Of a DNA stretch of 64,000 nt, positions 1 to 11,492 are shown in pieces. The notes under the pieces are model-generated. The model ran no database searches. It had not been told where the DNA came from and saw nothing but the letters and a program-made list of their open reading frames with translations. Source of the DNA: Nocardioides okcheonensis (GTDB lineage: Bacteria; Actinomycetota; Actinomycetes; Propionibacteriales; Nocardioidaceae); the NCBI RefSeq assembly GCF_020991065.1, contig NZ_CP087710.1, positions 1,984,001 through 2,048,000 of the forward strand, written 5' to 3'. How positions within the stretch are numbered: position 1 is the first letter of the stretch; each line of letters opens with the position of its first letter. The translations under genes and the position numbers were made by a program.

Positions 1-1182
1 ACAAGTTTTATTCTGGCCGATGCCGGCGTGAAGGTCGCCAGTAAGCACAACGAGCAGCGCCGCGAACTCACCCGCCTCTACCGAACAGCTGAGAATGACC
101 AGCAGCGCCGAGCCATGACTCGCCAGCTGGCTGACTGCGCTCTTTGCTACTTCCACCTGTGGCAAAGACTTGAACTAGCACGCGGAGCGACTGGAGTCGA
201 AGGATCGCTCGACGAAGAATCTCTTTTTGCACTACGTTTTCTGGCAAGAATCAATCACACGATCGCTCTCGCTCCACTCTCTCGCTATTACTCGCAGTGG
301 GTTGCGGATCCAACGCCGGAGTCGGTCTCCGAGCTTGAGACGGCAATCAAGGCGTCAACCGCCTTCTCGGTGCTTTGGCGAACCGCTCACGGTGGAACCG
401 ACGGCATAGACGGGGTGTACCGGCGTCTGATGTCCCATGGGTGCGACGGCATTTGCGCCCCCCTTGCAAGAACCGATGGCCAGAATCATGACGTGCGCCC
501 ACTTCCCCCAGCACAAGATCTGGTGAAGGCCTACCGTCATGTCGCTGCGCACGCAAATACGTTCCCGGTCACTAACCTGGATGCTTGGCTTACGCACTCG
601 TCGGCGCGTCCCATCTACGACGACCAGGCAGAACTTTCTCGGTTCCTGCTACTTGTTGCGGGCCACCACGCAGTCGCTGATGGAACGACCGGACTCACAA
701 AGGATGGCCAGGTCGCTGACCACACTGCCATGCTTCGCGCCGATCGCTATACGTCTGACGATCGCTTGGCAACGGTAGAACATGTCGCCCCGCAAACGCC
801 GGAAGATGGTCACTGGCAGGCCGAGATTTATAGGGCCCCGAGCGCGGTGTCAACGCTCGGGAACCTGACCCTGCTCCCGGTCGACGACAATAGTTTCATC
901 AGCAACCGTCCGTGGTCCGAGAAGCGGTCGATCTATGGCGCCCTGTCGGCGGACGCACCCGACGAGACAAAGGCAGTCCTGGAGGCTGCCGTAGCCGGCG
1001 GTCTGTCATTGTCGGCAGACAAGCAGGAGTACCTTGTCGAGCGACGCCAGCACCTGCCCATGCTGCGGGCCATCAGCCAGTACAGCGGCGACTGGGATCG
1101 TGACTTCATCGAGTCTCGGACGAAGCATTTGTTGACTCGGGCGTGGTCAAAGCTCGATGAATGGCTCACGCCTGACGAGTAA
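1..1182 (+). CDS. sspE: SspE-like phosphorothioate-sensing effector, C-terminal part (DUF1524/HNH), 5' truncated by window
   Basis: The reading frame is open from base 1, so the start lies outside the window and about 393 residues are visible. The C-terminal half carries the DUF1524/HNH signature: an E-H pair (about residues 251-252 counted from the first in-window GTG at 28), a GNLTLLP strand (about 278-284), then SNRPWSEKR (about 292-300). In known SspE proteins an N-terminal DUF262 NTPase domain, missing here, senses phosphorothioate DNA and the C-terminal domain nicks DNA. The gene converges on the sspABCD operon, with a hairpin between them. A generic GmrSD-type DUF262/DUF1524 enzyme is the alternative, but the sspBCD neighbours favour SspE. 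Base composition is less GC-rich than the core genes to the right. Confidence 0.8.
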   Translation, partial: TSFILADAGVKVASKHNEQRRELTRLYRTAENDQQRRAMTRQLADCALCYFHLWQRLELARGATGVEGSLDEESLFALRFLARINHTIALAPLSRYYSQWVADPTPESVSELETAIKASTAFSVLWRTAHGGTDGIDGVYRRLMSHGCDGICAPLARTDGQNHDVRPLPPAQDLVKAYRHVAAHANTFPVTNLDAWLTHSSARPIYDDQAELSRFLLLVAGHHAVADGTTGLTKDGQVADHTAMLRADRYTSDDRLATVEHVAPQTPEDGHWQAEIYRAPSAVSTLGNLTLLPVDDNSFISNRPWSEKRSIYGALSADAPDETKAVLEAAVAGGLSLSADKQEYLVERRQHLPMLRAISQYSGDWDRDFIESRTKHLLTRAWSKLDEWLTPDE

Positions 1183-1193
1183 GAGTCAAGTAG

Positions 1194-1245
1194 CCACAAC
1201 GAGTGCCCGGCCGAGAAACCTACTTCCCGGCCGGGCCTCGTGTGG
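1194..1245. terminator. Bidirectional hairpin between sspE and sspD
   Basis: An imperfect inverted repeat lies between two convergent genes. CCACAACGAG followed by CCCGGCCG (1194-1213) pairs with CGGCCGGG followed by CTCGTGTGG (1228-1245) across a loop of about 14 nt. Its position just after the sspE stop and before the sspD stop suits a shared terminator; there is no clear U-tract. Confidence 0.5.
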
Positions 1246-1305
1246 CAGGTCGGCGACTTCTCGGATCGCAGTCGGCTCTCCGGAGAAGGTAGCCAAGTTT
1301 CGTGA

Positions 1306-2157
1306 TCAAATCGCGCAAACGACGCACGCGTCGCTGTCGTCATCCTCGTCGAGAGCACCTGAAAGAACATCGATAAGGGGGAGATTGCGTCGAGTCTTTG
1401 CCGCCCGCGCCATCGCCTCCGCGTGCTTCTTCAGGATTTCGTCCCGGCGATCAAGAAGTTCGCTCAGGGTCTCTCCGTTCGACCACGTGTAATCGCGCCC
1501 CTGCATCGCCTGACCCTGGTAGCTGGCGTCTCCCGAGGCACCAGCATCCTTCAACACCTTCTGCTCAATGGCTACCGCTCGCTCGAAAAGATCCGGGTGG
1601 CGGTCCGCGAGCCCAACCCACTCCGCTTTGCGCTGATAGAAGCAGAAGTAGCATCCGCTTCGGGTACGCCACTCGTAGTACGCCGGTAATCCAACCCCTG
1701 CTTCGTCCAGGATGCGCAGGACGCCTTCGTGGTCAACATCGTCCTCGACGAACGGGAACACCGCACTGATGTTGGGCTTGGTGGAAACGTATCCCTTGCG
1801 ATTCTTCTCGTCAGCGCGAATTGCCACATAGCTGATGGCCTCGTCGTCGCCAAGCCATGCCTCAAGGGGCTTGATCTTGACAAGCTTTGTGCACCATCGC
1901 ATTTGCGGAGACGGCAGCGTTCCGCGGTACACCTCAAACCAGTGATCGAACCCCTTATCAGCATTGAGCCGAGCAATCGGCTTTCCCAGCACGACTTCGA
2001 GTTTGTTCAGATACTCGTAGGTCTCTGGCAGCTCAGCTCCCGTATCGCAGAAGAAGTACTCCATATCTGGCACGCGGTCGCGAAGATAGATCGCGAGAGC
2101 ACTTGAGTCCTTGCCTCCCGATATTCCGCATACGTGCCTGACTCGATCCGCGCTCAT
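1306..2157 (-). CDS. sspD: SspD: PAPS-reductase-family ATP pyrophosphatase of DNA phosphorothioation
   Basis: 283 aa. The PP-loop SGGKDSS sits at residues 13-19, right after Cys10, and defines the adenine-nucleotide alpha-hydrolase/PAPS reductase fold shared with DndC. Further cysteines at 37, 89 (RWCTK) and 169/172 (GCYFC) could hold an Fe-S cluster, and the protein ends in a CVVC motif. In this family the enzyme activates the DNA backbone with ATP for sulfur insertion, with sulfur supplied by the cysteine desulfurase. The ATG overlaps the sspC stop by 4 nt (ATGA), so translation is coupled. It is shorter than typical DndC and has SspB/SspC rather than DndD/DndE as partners, which favours SspD. 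Confidence 0.85.
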   Translation of the reverse strand: MSADRVRHVCGISGGKDSSALAIYLRDRVPDMEYFFCDTGAELPETYEYLNKLEVVLGKPIARLNADKGFDHWFEVYRGTLPSPQMRWCTKLVKIKPLEAWLGDDEAISYVAIRADEKNRKGYVSTKPNISAVFPFVEDDVDHEGVLRILDEAGVGLPAYYEWRTRSGCYFCFYQRKAEWVGLADRHPDLFERAVAIEQKVLKDAGASGDASYQGQAMQGRDYTWSNGETLSELLDRRDEILKKHAEAMARAAKTRRNLPLIDVLSGALDEDDDSDACVVCAI

Positions 2158-5100
2158 GCGTTTCGCTCCTCAGTTTGGGTAGTACGCTCACCGTACGTGG
2201 CAAGACTGACATCGGCTTGGGCGTGGGCATCTGCGAGCTCGGCCTCGAGCAGGTGCGCAAGAATCCACTCGCGAGCCTCGCTGCGACTCACTCCCGACTC
2301 ACTCAGCTTCTGCATCGCTGGACCGAGAGCAGCCGCCACAATCTCGGACCGTTGATCGTCCAGCTGCACGAGCCGAACAAGGTCGCCGCCGCGCGACGAG
2401 TTGACCGCGATACGGATCGCCTCGAAGTCTCCTGTGACAGCTCTCATGTCGGCCGTGAGCGCCTCAACGCGCAGAAAGGCCATCGCAAGGTCATGTATGG
2501 ACATCGCGAAGCGCTCAGACTCAGCGTCGCTCCAGCTATCGGGCGGCGACCCGACAACCTGCATAGCCACGTAGTCCAACCACTCGGCCTCGTCCATGTC
2601 TGCCTGGAGCGCCGTGGAGAGCGCCCTCAACCGAGGGTCCAGGATCTTGTCGTGGACCTGCCGGCTACGAACCGCGAGAGTGGCCTGCATGTCACCGCTC
2701 ACCTTGAGCTCAGTGGCCACGGAGCTCGCTATCGCCTCCGACAGCGTCGCGCGCGATGCCGCGAGCTCCTCGAACGCCCCAGCGATAGCCTGAGCGGTCC
2801 GTTGCAGCTCAGCCGCGGAGCGACGGTCTCTTGTCGCGACGGCGTCTTCGCCGACGGCGGCCGGAAGGAGCGCGAAGAGGAGCTCGTCCGGCTCAGTAGC
2901 AGCAAGAAGTGCTGTTCGTACGGCGACCGCACCGTCGCCCAGGCGCCGTGTCTTCTTGGCGTAGACAGTGAGAGCGTTAAGGCGAGCAACCATAGACGAG
3001 ACAACAGAAACGACACTCGACGTCCGACCGTCCCGGACGGGCTCCATCGCAGCAGCCACAGCTTCGATAAAGTCTCGCCTCGGCCTGCTTCGAGTGCCGA
3101 AGCACTTGACCTCGAAGTTTCCAGGATTGCGAAGCAGTCGTTCCACGACGTCCGCACTGAGACGCGGTCGGAAGGTGCCGTGCTCATACATTGCGAACTC
3201 GTCTGCGTGCGCGCACATGACGGCCAAGAGCAAGAGCGGAGCGACCCCCGCCCTGAGGCCATAGGGCGGCAAGAAAAGCTTCTCGAAGAGACTTTCCACG
3301 TTACGGCGAGCATCCGTCGCATGACGGAGGTCAGCCACAAGTGCGGACCACACCGGGTAGGCGGGACTGCTCTTGTCCGGAGCGGCGAACGACCAAGCTC
3401 CATCTCGCTCATGATGGATGCCGAAGGCCGCGAAGAGTGAGAGATACAGCGTCCGGTCCGGGCCGAACCCTTCAAGACCAAGAGCTGGAACATGCTGGCG
3501 CGCTTGCATCACCTCAGCGACCTCGCGCCGCGCCTTGGCCGCTTGCGACGATAGCTCGTGGCGATTGAGAAGGTCATTGCGAAGGGGAATTGCTGAGGCG
3601 TAGCACTGGTCAGAGACTCGCGACAACACCCCGGGAAGCGATCCGCGCAGAGCGCTCTCCATATGGCCATCTCCATTCACCCAGGACCAGGAGACCTCCG
3701 CGAGCGGTCCAAATGCACCCTCGAACTCGCGCTTTACCTCGGTCATCGAGGCGACGAGCCGCTCGTTAACTTCCTTGCGGATGACCCAGTCGGATTGGGC
3801 CGCGCCCTCTCCGGTGAGCAAGTCGCGCAGGGCCAGGACCTCCCGTGCGGCGTCAATCAAGCGCGCAGCATCAGACTGACCCAGCACGATCGGCTTGTCT
3901 GTCGCGCCGCTTGCAACGCGACCGTCAAACGTCCCGCCGACCACGTAGGCGACCAGGCCGTCTCCTCTGTCGGTTGCCGTCAGAGGAGCGATCGCAGCCT
4001 GTGCATCAACCCACGCCCGCTCGAACGCGCGCAACGTGCCGGTCTGATGGGAATGGCGGGCTGCCACGACTGGCGACAGTGGAAGCACAGATCTCAGGAC
4101 TTCGTCGCTCGGAACATCTCGAAGTCGTCGCCTCGCGTTCTCGATCGCAGTCTTGATGTCAAAGTCGCTGCCCTGCCACACGCGATACTCATCGGCGAAG
4201 TCTCTGTAAGTGATGAGTCCTTGGCTCGCCAGCTCTGAGAGCGCCTTCTCAAGCTCATCCGACGACCCGACTGCTTCGCAGAGCGCGTAGCGCAGGATCT
4301 GCTCGCTGGCTCGAAGAGAACCGCCTGTCGACGTCAGGTTCAGGACCCCAATTGCCTTAAGAAGCTGACGCTGAATGTTCGTGACGTTCCGCGCGTCGCG
4401 GATCCTTGTGTCGATCTCGATCCAGCGGGAGGCATCTGCAGAAATGCCAACCATGTTGGAGGCCGAGTCGATGAAGTAGTCATATACGCGGTCTAGGCCG
4501 ACCACCGGCAACGGCTGCGCGGGAGCCCAGGGAGTCTCCCGCATGAAGCGCCCCACGCTCATCGGCTCGTGGCTTGCCAAGAACGAGAACATGGTTCGCT
4601 CGTTCTGCCCGTATCTATTGCACAGGTCCGGAAGCACCGCCAGAGCGAGTGGATGGAGCGGCCAGCTGCGACTGAGAGTGTCTGGCGACTCCCCCAACTC
4701 GTTCAGCCCGAGCTGCCTCAGACGGATGCTGTGCGCAGTTGCCCACTCGTCCAGCTTCTCAGCGAGCTGCGGCGCGGCATCTTCGAACGAAGCAGCGATG
4801 AGGGCGCGGGTCTGGGTGGGCGTATCGACGAAAGGTACATCCTCGAATCGACCCTGCACCTTCATCCACTCACGTCGCTGAACGCCGCTTGCTCCTAACG
4901 CGTAGTCGCCGAAGGCCATGTGTTGCATGGTGACGAGGGCGACGGGGTGGCGTTCGCTCGAGTTTGTCCACTCCGCAAGCTCTTGCAGCAGAAACAGGTC
5001 GCCATCGCCAGGGTTCTCCGCGAAAGCTTCGAGATTCTTTCCGAACTCATCGATGATGATGAGCAAAGGTGCCGTCGCGCTTACCTGCCGCACGAGCTCG

Positions 5101-5642
5101 CGAATGTGCCGGGTCTCCACTACGGCATCAGGAGAACCTACTGCGTGCCGAAGCTCGGAGACTCGGGAAAGGAGATCCGCGAACGTCTTCTGGTGCTGCG
5201 CCGACGCATACCGAGTCAGCCCGTACTCGAGCGCCCGAAGCACGGTCTTCGCAACCGGTTCGCGCTGTGCGGTAACAACTGCTCGGACGAATCCGTGGCG
5301 CTCGGCTCCGGCCTTGGCCCGTGCGGCTGCAACGCTCCGCATCACCGCAGGAGCTGCCGCCGTGAGCGCTGCCTCTGCGGACTCTCGGCCGCGATGGTCG
5401 GATGGCGCGAATAGGCAGTCGAGCAGCAACGCCAGAGACGACTTTCCTGTTCCGTATGGCCCGGTCACGGAGAGGGCCACCTCGCCGTGACCCAGCATCG
5501 CAGCGGCAAGCCGATCGACACTGTCGATGGCGCGCCCCACCGGCAAGTATCCGTCGATGGCGTGCGAGCCTGAGTCACGCTCGACATTGACCGACCGAGC
5601 GAACCGCTCCTTGGGCGACTTAAGGTCGATTAGTGCTGTCAT
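2154..5642 (-). CDS. sspC: SspC: large P-loop ATPase of the phosphorothioation complex
   Basis: 1162 aa. A Walker A motif GPYGTGKSS lies at residues 61-69 and a Walker B stretch LLIIIDEFGKNLE at about 193-205, followed by a MQHMAFGDY region, giving an N-terminal AAA/STAND-like NTPase. The rest is long, alpha-helical and without a recognised domain. Known SspC proteins supply ATPase activity needed for SspBCD-dependent single-strand phosphorothioation. BREX (BrxC/PglY) ATPases have a similar size and layout, but no PglX methylase or PglZ is present and the neighbours are DUF4007 and PAPS-reductase-like genes. Both ends overlap neighbours by 4 nt, indicating one tightly coupled transcript. Confidence 0.78.
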   Translation of the reverse strand: MTALIDLKSPKERFARSVNVERDSGSHAIDGYLPVGRAIDSVDRLAAAMLGHGEVALSVTGPYGTGKSSLALLLDCLFAPSDHRGRESAEAALTAAAPAVMRSVAAARAKAGAERHGFVRAVVTAQREPVAKTVLRALEYGLTRYASAQHQKTFADLLSRVSELRHAVGSPDAVVETRHIRELVRQVSATAPLLIIIDEFGKNLEAFAENPGDGDLFLLQELAEWTNSSERHPVALVTMQHMAFGDYALGASGVQRREWMKVQGRFEDVPFVDTPTQTRALIAASFEDAAPQLAEKLDEWATAHSIRLRQLGLNELGESPDTLSRSWPLHPLALAVLPDLCNRYGQNERTMFSFLASHEPMSVGRFMRETPWAPAQPLPVVGLDRVYDYFIDSASNMVGISADASRWIEIDTRIRDARNVTNIQRQLLKAIGVLNLTSTGGSLRASEQILRYALCEAVGSSDELEKALSELASQGLITYRDFADEYRVWQGSDFDIKTAIENARRRLRDVPSDEVLRSVLPLSPVVAARHSHQTGTLRAFERAWVDAQAAIAPLTATDRGDGLVAYVVGGTFDGRVASGATDKPIVLGQSDAARLIDAAREVLALRDLLTGEGAAQSDWVIRKEVNERLVASMTEVKREFEGAFGPLAEVSWSWVNGDGHMESALRGSLPGVLSRVSDQCYASAIPLRNDLLNRHELSSQAAKARREVAEVMQARQHVPALGLEGFGPDRTLYLSLFAAFGIHHERDGAWSFAAPDKSSPAYPVWSALVADLRHATDARRNVESLFEKLFLPPYGLRAGVAPLLLLAVMCAHADEFAMYEHGTFRPRLSADVVERLLRNPGNFEVKCFGTRSRPRRDFIEAVAAAMEPVRDGRTSSVVSVVSSMVARLNALTVYAKKTRRLGDGAVAVRTALLAATEPDELLFALLPAAVGEDAVATRDRRSAAELQRTAQAIAGAFEELAASRATLSEAIASSVATELKVSGDMQATLAVRSRQVHDKILDPRLRALSTALQADMDEAEWLDYVAMQVVGSPPDSWSDAESERFAMSIHDLAMAFLRVEALTADMRAVTGDFEAIRIAVNSSRGGDLVRLVQLDDQRSEIVAAALGPAMQKLSESGVSRSEAREWILAHLLEAELADAHAQADVSLATYGERTTQTEERNA

Positions 5643-6601
5643 GCCACACCATTCATGTCGAGAGTGTCGAGCGAGAACGGCGCACCAAACTCCGCGTAGT
5701 GATCTCTCAGTAGGTGCGCCACTACTTCCCGGGGATGCGCCGACATCGCCAGCTGCGGCATGCCGTTGGACATGCGGACCTGCACTGCATTGGACTGCGC
5801 TGCGGCTTGCTCGAGCAGGTCTTGCGCTGCACTGTCGGTCAGACGGAACGCACGTCCGGGGGAGCCAGGCTCCGCTAGGGCCCGACTCATGCTAACGACC
5901 CGATCTTCGCTGCCTGCGCGGAGCGTGAAGTCGATGACCGTCGCAGCGAACACGAGTGGTGGCAGCGTGACCTTCGGTCCGACAAGGAAGCGATAACCGC
6001 CAGCCGTGCCCGTGCTGGGTTGGATCAGCGAAAGCTCTCTGAACGGGCTGTCGATCTTGTCTTCAAAGGTCGCGCGCGTCGCGTGTCCCGATGAGTACAT
6101 GCGGAGAAGAACGTTCACGTCCTTCTTAAGAGACGACGGGTTGGGCTTTCCGAACCCCTCGAGGCGGTCCGATACGAAGGCAAGCAGCTCTTCTTCCGTG
6201 AACTCAATTCCCGTGAACTCGTTGAACGTCACCCACCACACGGGAGCTTGACTAGGAGGCGCGAGTAGCCACCAGTGCAGCAGCCAGTTCGTTCCGGGCA
6301 GCTCCATGAAGGGGTCGGCCCCACTGTCATCATCAAAGATCGCCACGCCAAGGTTGGTCGGTCGTAGGACAGGCGTGCGCTGACCGTCTACCTTCGCAGC
6401 CTGCAAGACCTTGAAAGCGATACTCCAGTGTCGAATGGACCTGACCATGTTCTTGCCAACACCGAGGCGAACTACCGCCGCTTCCTTCGTGAAGATGTTG
6501 GGGTCGCTTGAGGCGTCGAAGCCCTTCTTCACCCATCCGTACCGCGGGTGGAACGTTTCGTGGCGGGCGAAAACCCGCTCGCACGACTCGTCAAGCCTCA
6601 C
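5639..6601 (-). CDS. sspB: SspB: DUF4007 protein, predicted DNA nickase of the phosphorothioation system
   Basis: 320 aa with GTG start; AAGGAG lies 5 nt upstream. The N-terminus (FARHETFHPRYGWVKKG, then a KEAAVVRLGVGKNMV block at about 38-52) is the DUF4007 hallmark. SspB of the Ssp system is a DUF4007 protein reported to nick DNA, which would open one strand for sulfur insertion. It starts 12 nt after sspA and its stop overlaps the sspC ATG by 4 nt. I cannot identify the catalytic residues by eye. The family assignment is firm; the nickase role follows from characterised homologues. Confidence 0.82.
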   Translation of the reverse strand: MRLDESCERVFARHETFHPRYGWVKKGFDASSDPNIFTKEAAVVRLGVGKNMVRSIRHWSIAFKVLQAAKVDGQRTPVLRPTNLGVAIFDDDSGADPFMELPGTNWLLHWWLLAPPSQAPVWWVTFNEFTGIEFTEEELLAFVSDRLEGFGKPNPSSLKKDVNVLLRMYSSGHATRATFEDKIDSPFRELSLIQPSTGTAGGYRFLVGPKVTLPPLVFAATVIDFTLRAGSEDRVVSMSRALAEPGSPGRAFRLTDSAAQDLLEQAAAQSNAVQVRMSNGMPQLAMSAHPREVVAHLLRDHYAEFGAPFSLDTLDMNGVA

Positions 6602-6613
6602 AACTACTCCTTC

Positions 6614-7753
6614 TCACGACAGGGCCCTGACCCTCTCAACTGCTGAGGCAACACAACCAGCTGCCACTGACATCTCATGCGGCGTCGTCCCCCGGCCCAC
6701 ACTGAAGCGAAGACACTGGTAGGCCTCTTCCTGGGTGAGGCCCATCGCCTGAAGTACGTGCGACGCGTCCGGGACGCGGGACGTGCATGCAGATCCGGTG
6801 GACATAAGAATGCTTGGCGCATTCACCATGACAGCTTCGCCGTCCGCACCTGCGAAGCGCAGGTTGATGGTGTTCGGTAGTCGCCGAGCGGTTCCAGTCG
6901 TGACTTCCCACCCTGGAATGGCGCGTTCGAGATGCCCCAGGAAGACGTCGATCAAGGATCGGCTTCGATCCGCATCTTCGACCAAGTTGTCCTTGGCCAG
7001 GGCGGATGCGACGCCTAGTCCAACGACTCCTGGAACGTTGATGGTCCCGCTGCGCAGCCCACCTTCATGTCCGCCACCTACCTGCTGAGGGGCGAGATCT
7101 ACGCCACGCCTCACGTACAGGGCGCCGACTCCCTTTGGACCGTAAAACTTATGACCGGAGATCGATGCCAGATCGACGGACAAGGTCTCAACATCGACTT
7201 CGATGCGCCCAGGTGCCTGCGTTGCGTCCGTGTGAACAAGAGCGCCGACGCGGTGCGCGAGTTCGGCAATCTCGCCGATCGGCTGAATCACGCCCGTCTC
7301 GTTGTTGGCCAACATCACCGACACGAGTGACACGTCATCCGCCAGCGCGTCCTTGTAATGGTCGAGGTCGAGCAACCCGTCTCGTCCGACGGGTAGGAGC
7401 TCTGCCTTGAACCCCGCGACCGCGAGCGCATCCGCTGTTTCAAGCACGGCTTTGTGTTCTGTCGCCGCGATAAGGATCCGACGACGGCCTGCATGCGAAA
7501 GGACGGATCCTTTGATAGCGAGGTTGTTCGCCTCGGTAGAACCGGAGGTGAAGACGATCTCTCTGTCGCGCGCGCCGATGAGGTCGGCGACCTGGCCACG
7601 TGCGGTCTCCACCGCCCTCGACGCCATGCGGCCACCGAGGTGAGCGGACGCAGCGTTCCAGGGCTTCTCTGCCATCCAAGGAAGCATGGCGTCGAGGGCC
7701 TCCGGCGCCAGCGGCGTCGTCGCGTTGTAGTCCAGGTAGACCAACTCAGACAC
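6614..7753 (-). CDS. sspA: SspA: PLP-dependent cysteine desulfurase feeding DNA phosphorothioation
   Basis: 379 aa with GTG start; GGAGG lies 7 nt upstream. It is a class V aminotransferase of the NifS/IscS/DndA group: GSTEANNLAI at 71-80, the TEH histidine at 100, the PLP lysine in SGHKFYGPKG (Lys202), and the persulfide cysteine in STGSACTSRVPD (Cys323). It takes sulfur from L-cysteine and passes it to SspD. As first gene of a four-gene leftward operon it is dedicated to modification, not general Fe-S assembly. The upstream side carries the nrdJ terminator, so its promoter must lie in the roughly 70-bp gap at 7754-7824. Confidence 0.9.
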   Translation of the reverse strand: MSELVYLDYNATTPLAPEALDAMLPWMAEKPWNAASAHLGGRMASRAVETARGQVADLIGARDREIVFTSGSTEANNLAIKGSVLSHAGRRRILIAATEHKAVLETADALAVAGFKAELLPVGRDGLLDLDHYKDALADDVSLVSVMLANNETGVIQPIGEIAELAHRVGALVHTDATQAPGRIEVDVETLSVDLASISGHKFYGPKGVGALYVRRGVDLAPQQVGGGHEGGLRSGTINVPGVVGLGVASALAKDNLVEDADRSRSLIDVFLGHLERAIPGWEVTTGTARRLPNTINLRFAGADGEAVMVNAPSILMSTGSACTSRVPDASHVLQAMGLTQEEAYQCLRFSVGRGTTPHEMSVAAGCVASAVERVRALS

Positions 7754-7824
7754 TTAAACCTCCACTCCCACCGTATGTGCCGCGGTCCCGCCAGCGGCGG
7801 ACATCCACAGCCTTTTGAAACAGC

Positions 7825-7862
7825 GATGTGGCGCCGGCGGGAAGCCCGGCCGGCGCCACATC
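7825..7862. terminator. Terminator hairpin downstream of nrdJ, at the island boundary
   Basis: A perfect 14-bp inverted repeat, GATGTGGCGCCGGC (7825-7838) and its complement (7849-7862), encloses a 10-nt loop. It lies 12 nt after the nrdJ stop and is followed on the minus strand by a T-rich stretch, as in an intrinsic terminator. It also insulates the sspA promoter region from nrdJ. Confidence 0.75.
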
Positions 7863-7874
7863 CAGAACCTCAGG

Positions 7875-10742
<2,868 letters not shown>

Positions 10743-10799
10743 GCCATCTCCTGTGGTGGTGGTTTCTCTGTTCGCGAGTCGTCTCGCGGGTGCTTGGTA

Positions 10800-10835
10800 G
10801 GCCCGGCAGGCGGCTTCCCCACCACCTGCCGGGCC
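10800..10835. other. Hairpin in the nrdR-nrdJ intergenic space
   Basis: A perfect 11-bp inverted repeat, GGCCCGGCAGG (10800-10810) and CCTGCCGGGCC (10825-10835), encloses a 14-nt loop 9 nt after the nrdR stop and 58 nt before nrdJ. There is no T-run on the minus strand, so it may be a weak attenuator, an mRNA-processing or stability element. No B12-box consensus typical of an adenosylcobalamin riboswitch was found. Confidence 0.5.
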
Positions 10836-10843
10836 GTCTGTGG

Positions 10844-11329
10844 TCAGCCCGACTGGGCTGAGGTCTCGCTCGAGCCGTCCGTCGCGCGCTCGAGCCGCAG
10901 CATCGCGATCTCGTCCTCGAAGGCCTCGACGGAGTCGAAGGCGCGGTAGACGGAGGCGAAGCGGAGGTAGGCGACCTCGTCGAGCGCTCGCAGCGGGGCG
11001 AGGATCGCGAGGCCGACGTCGTTGGCGTCGAACTCGGCCTGACCGCTCAGGCGCAGGGCGTCCTCGACGTCCTGGCCGAGGCAGGCGAGCTGGGCGTCGG
11101 TGACCGGGCGACCCTTGCAGGCCTTCCGGACGCCGGCGATGGCCTTGTCGCGGTTGAACGGCTCGGTGGCGCCGGAGCGCTTGAGCACCGTGAGCTGCAT
11201 CTTCTCGACCGTGGAGAACCGACGGTCGCACGCCGAGCAGCTGCGACGGCGGCGGATCGAGCCGCCGTCGTCGGCGACGCGGGAGTCGAGGACCTTGGTG
11301 TCCTCGTTCTTGCAGTAGGGACAGTGCAT
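10844..11329 (-). CDS. nrdR: NrdR transcriptional repressor of ribonucleotide reductase genes
   Basis: 161 aa, near the usual NrdR length. The N-terminal zinc ribbon is intact (CPYC at residues 3-6 and a second pair in SCSACDRRF), followed by the ATP-cone domain that senses ATP/dATP. The ATG is preceded by GGAGGAGGG about 6 nt upstream. It lies directly upstream of nrdJ on the same strand, the usual actinobacterial pairing. Two NrdR-box-like sequences occur about 120-165 bp upstream of its start, consistent with autoregulation of an nrdRJ operon. Confidence 0.95.
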   Translation of the reverse strand: MHCPYCKNEDTKVLDSRVADDGGSIRRRRSCSACDRRFSTVEKMQLTVLKRSGATEPFNRDKAIAGVRKACKGRPVTDAQLACLGQDVEDALRLSGQAEFDANDVGLAILAPLRALDEVAYLRFASVYRAFDSVEAFEDEIAMLRLERATDGSSETSAQSG

Positions 11330-11448
11330 GGCGGCCCTCCTCCCGGGCGTCTGGGCGCGCTTGATACACCTCTATAACGAGGCTGCGCCTGTGGATCTTC
11401 CTGTGGACATCTAGGCTTCCCCTGTGCGTAGCTGCCCGTGGCATGTGC

Positions 11449-11492
11449 ACCAGATGTGGATAACTACAGCGGTGTAAGTACTAGATGTAGTG
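11449..11492 (-). promoter_or_regulatory. Candidate pair of NrdR boxes upstream of nrdR
   Basis: Two similar 14-mers, ACCAGATGTGGATA (11449-11462) and TACTAGATGTAGTG (11479-11492), are spaced 30 bp apart, about three helical turns, as expected for paired NrdR boxes. The second is nearly palindromic. The rest of the roughly 360-bp space between nrdR and the next gene (11330-11688) holds no gene I can support; a further partial match, ACATCTAG, occurs near 11408. Confidence 0.5.

Noticed and set aside
2154..5642. BREX-type interpretation of the large ATPase
   Set aside because: No PglX-like methylase, PglZ phosphatase or BrxA/B/L genes; neighbours are DUF4007, desulfurase and PAPS-reductase-like genes.
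1..7753. DndABCDE phosphorothioation system
   Set aside because: No DndB, DndD (SMC-like ATPase) or DndE is seen; the DUF4007 protein and large N-terminal P-loop ATPase match SspB and SspC.
10743..10843. Possible adenosylcobalamin riboswitch before nrdJ
   Set aside because: The space is only about 100 nt and lacks the B12 box and the multi-helix core; only one simple hairpin is visible.
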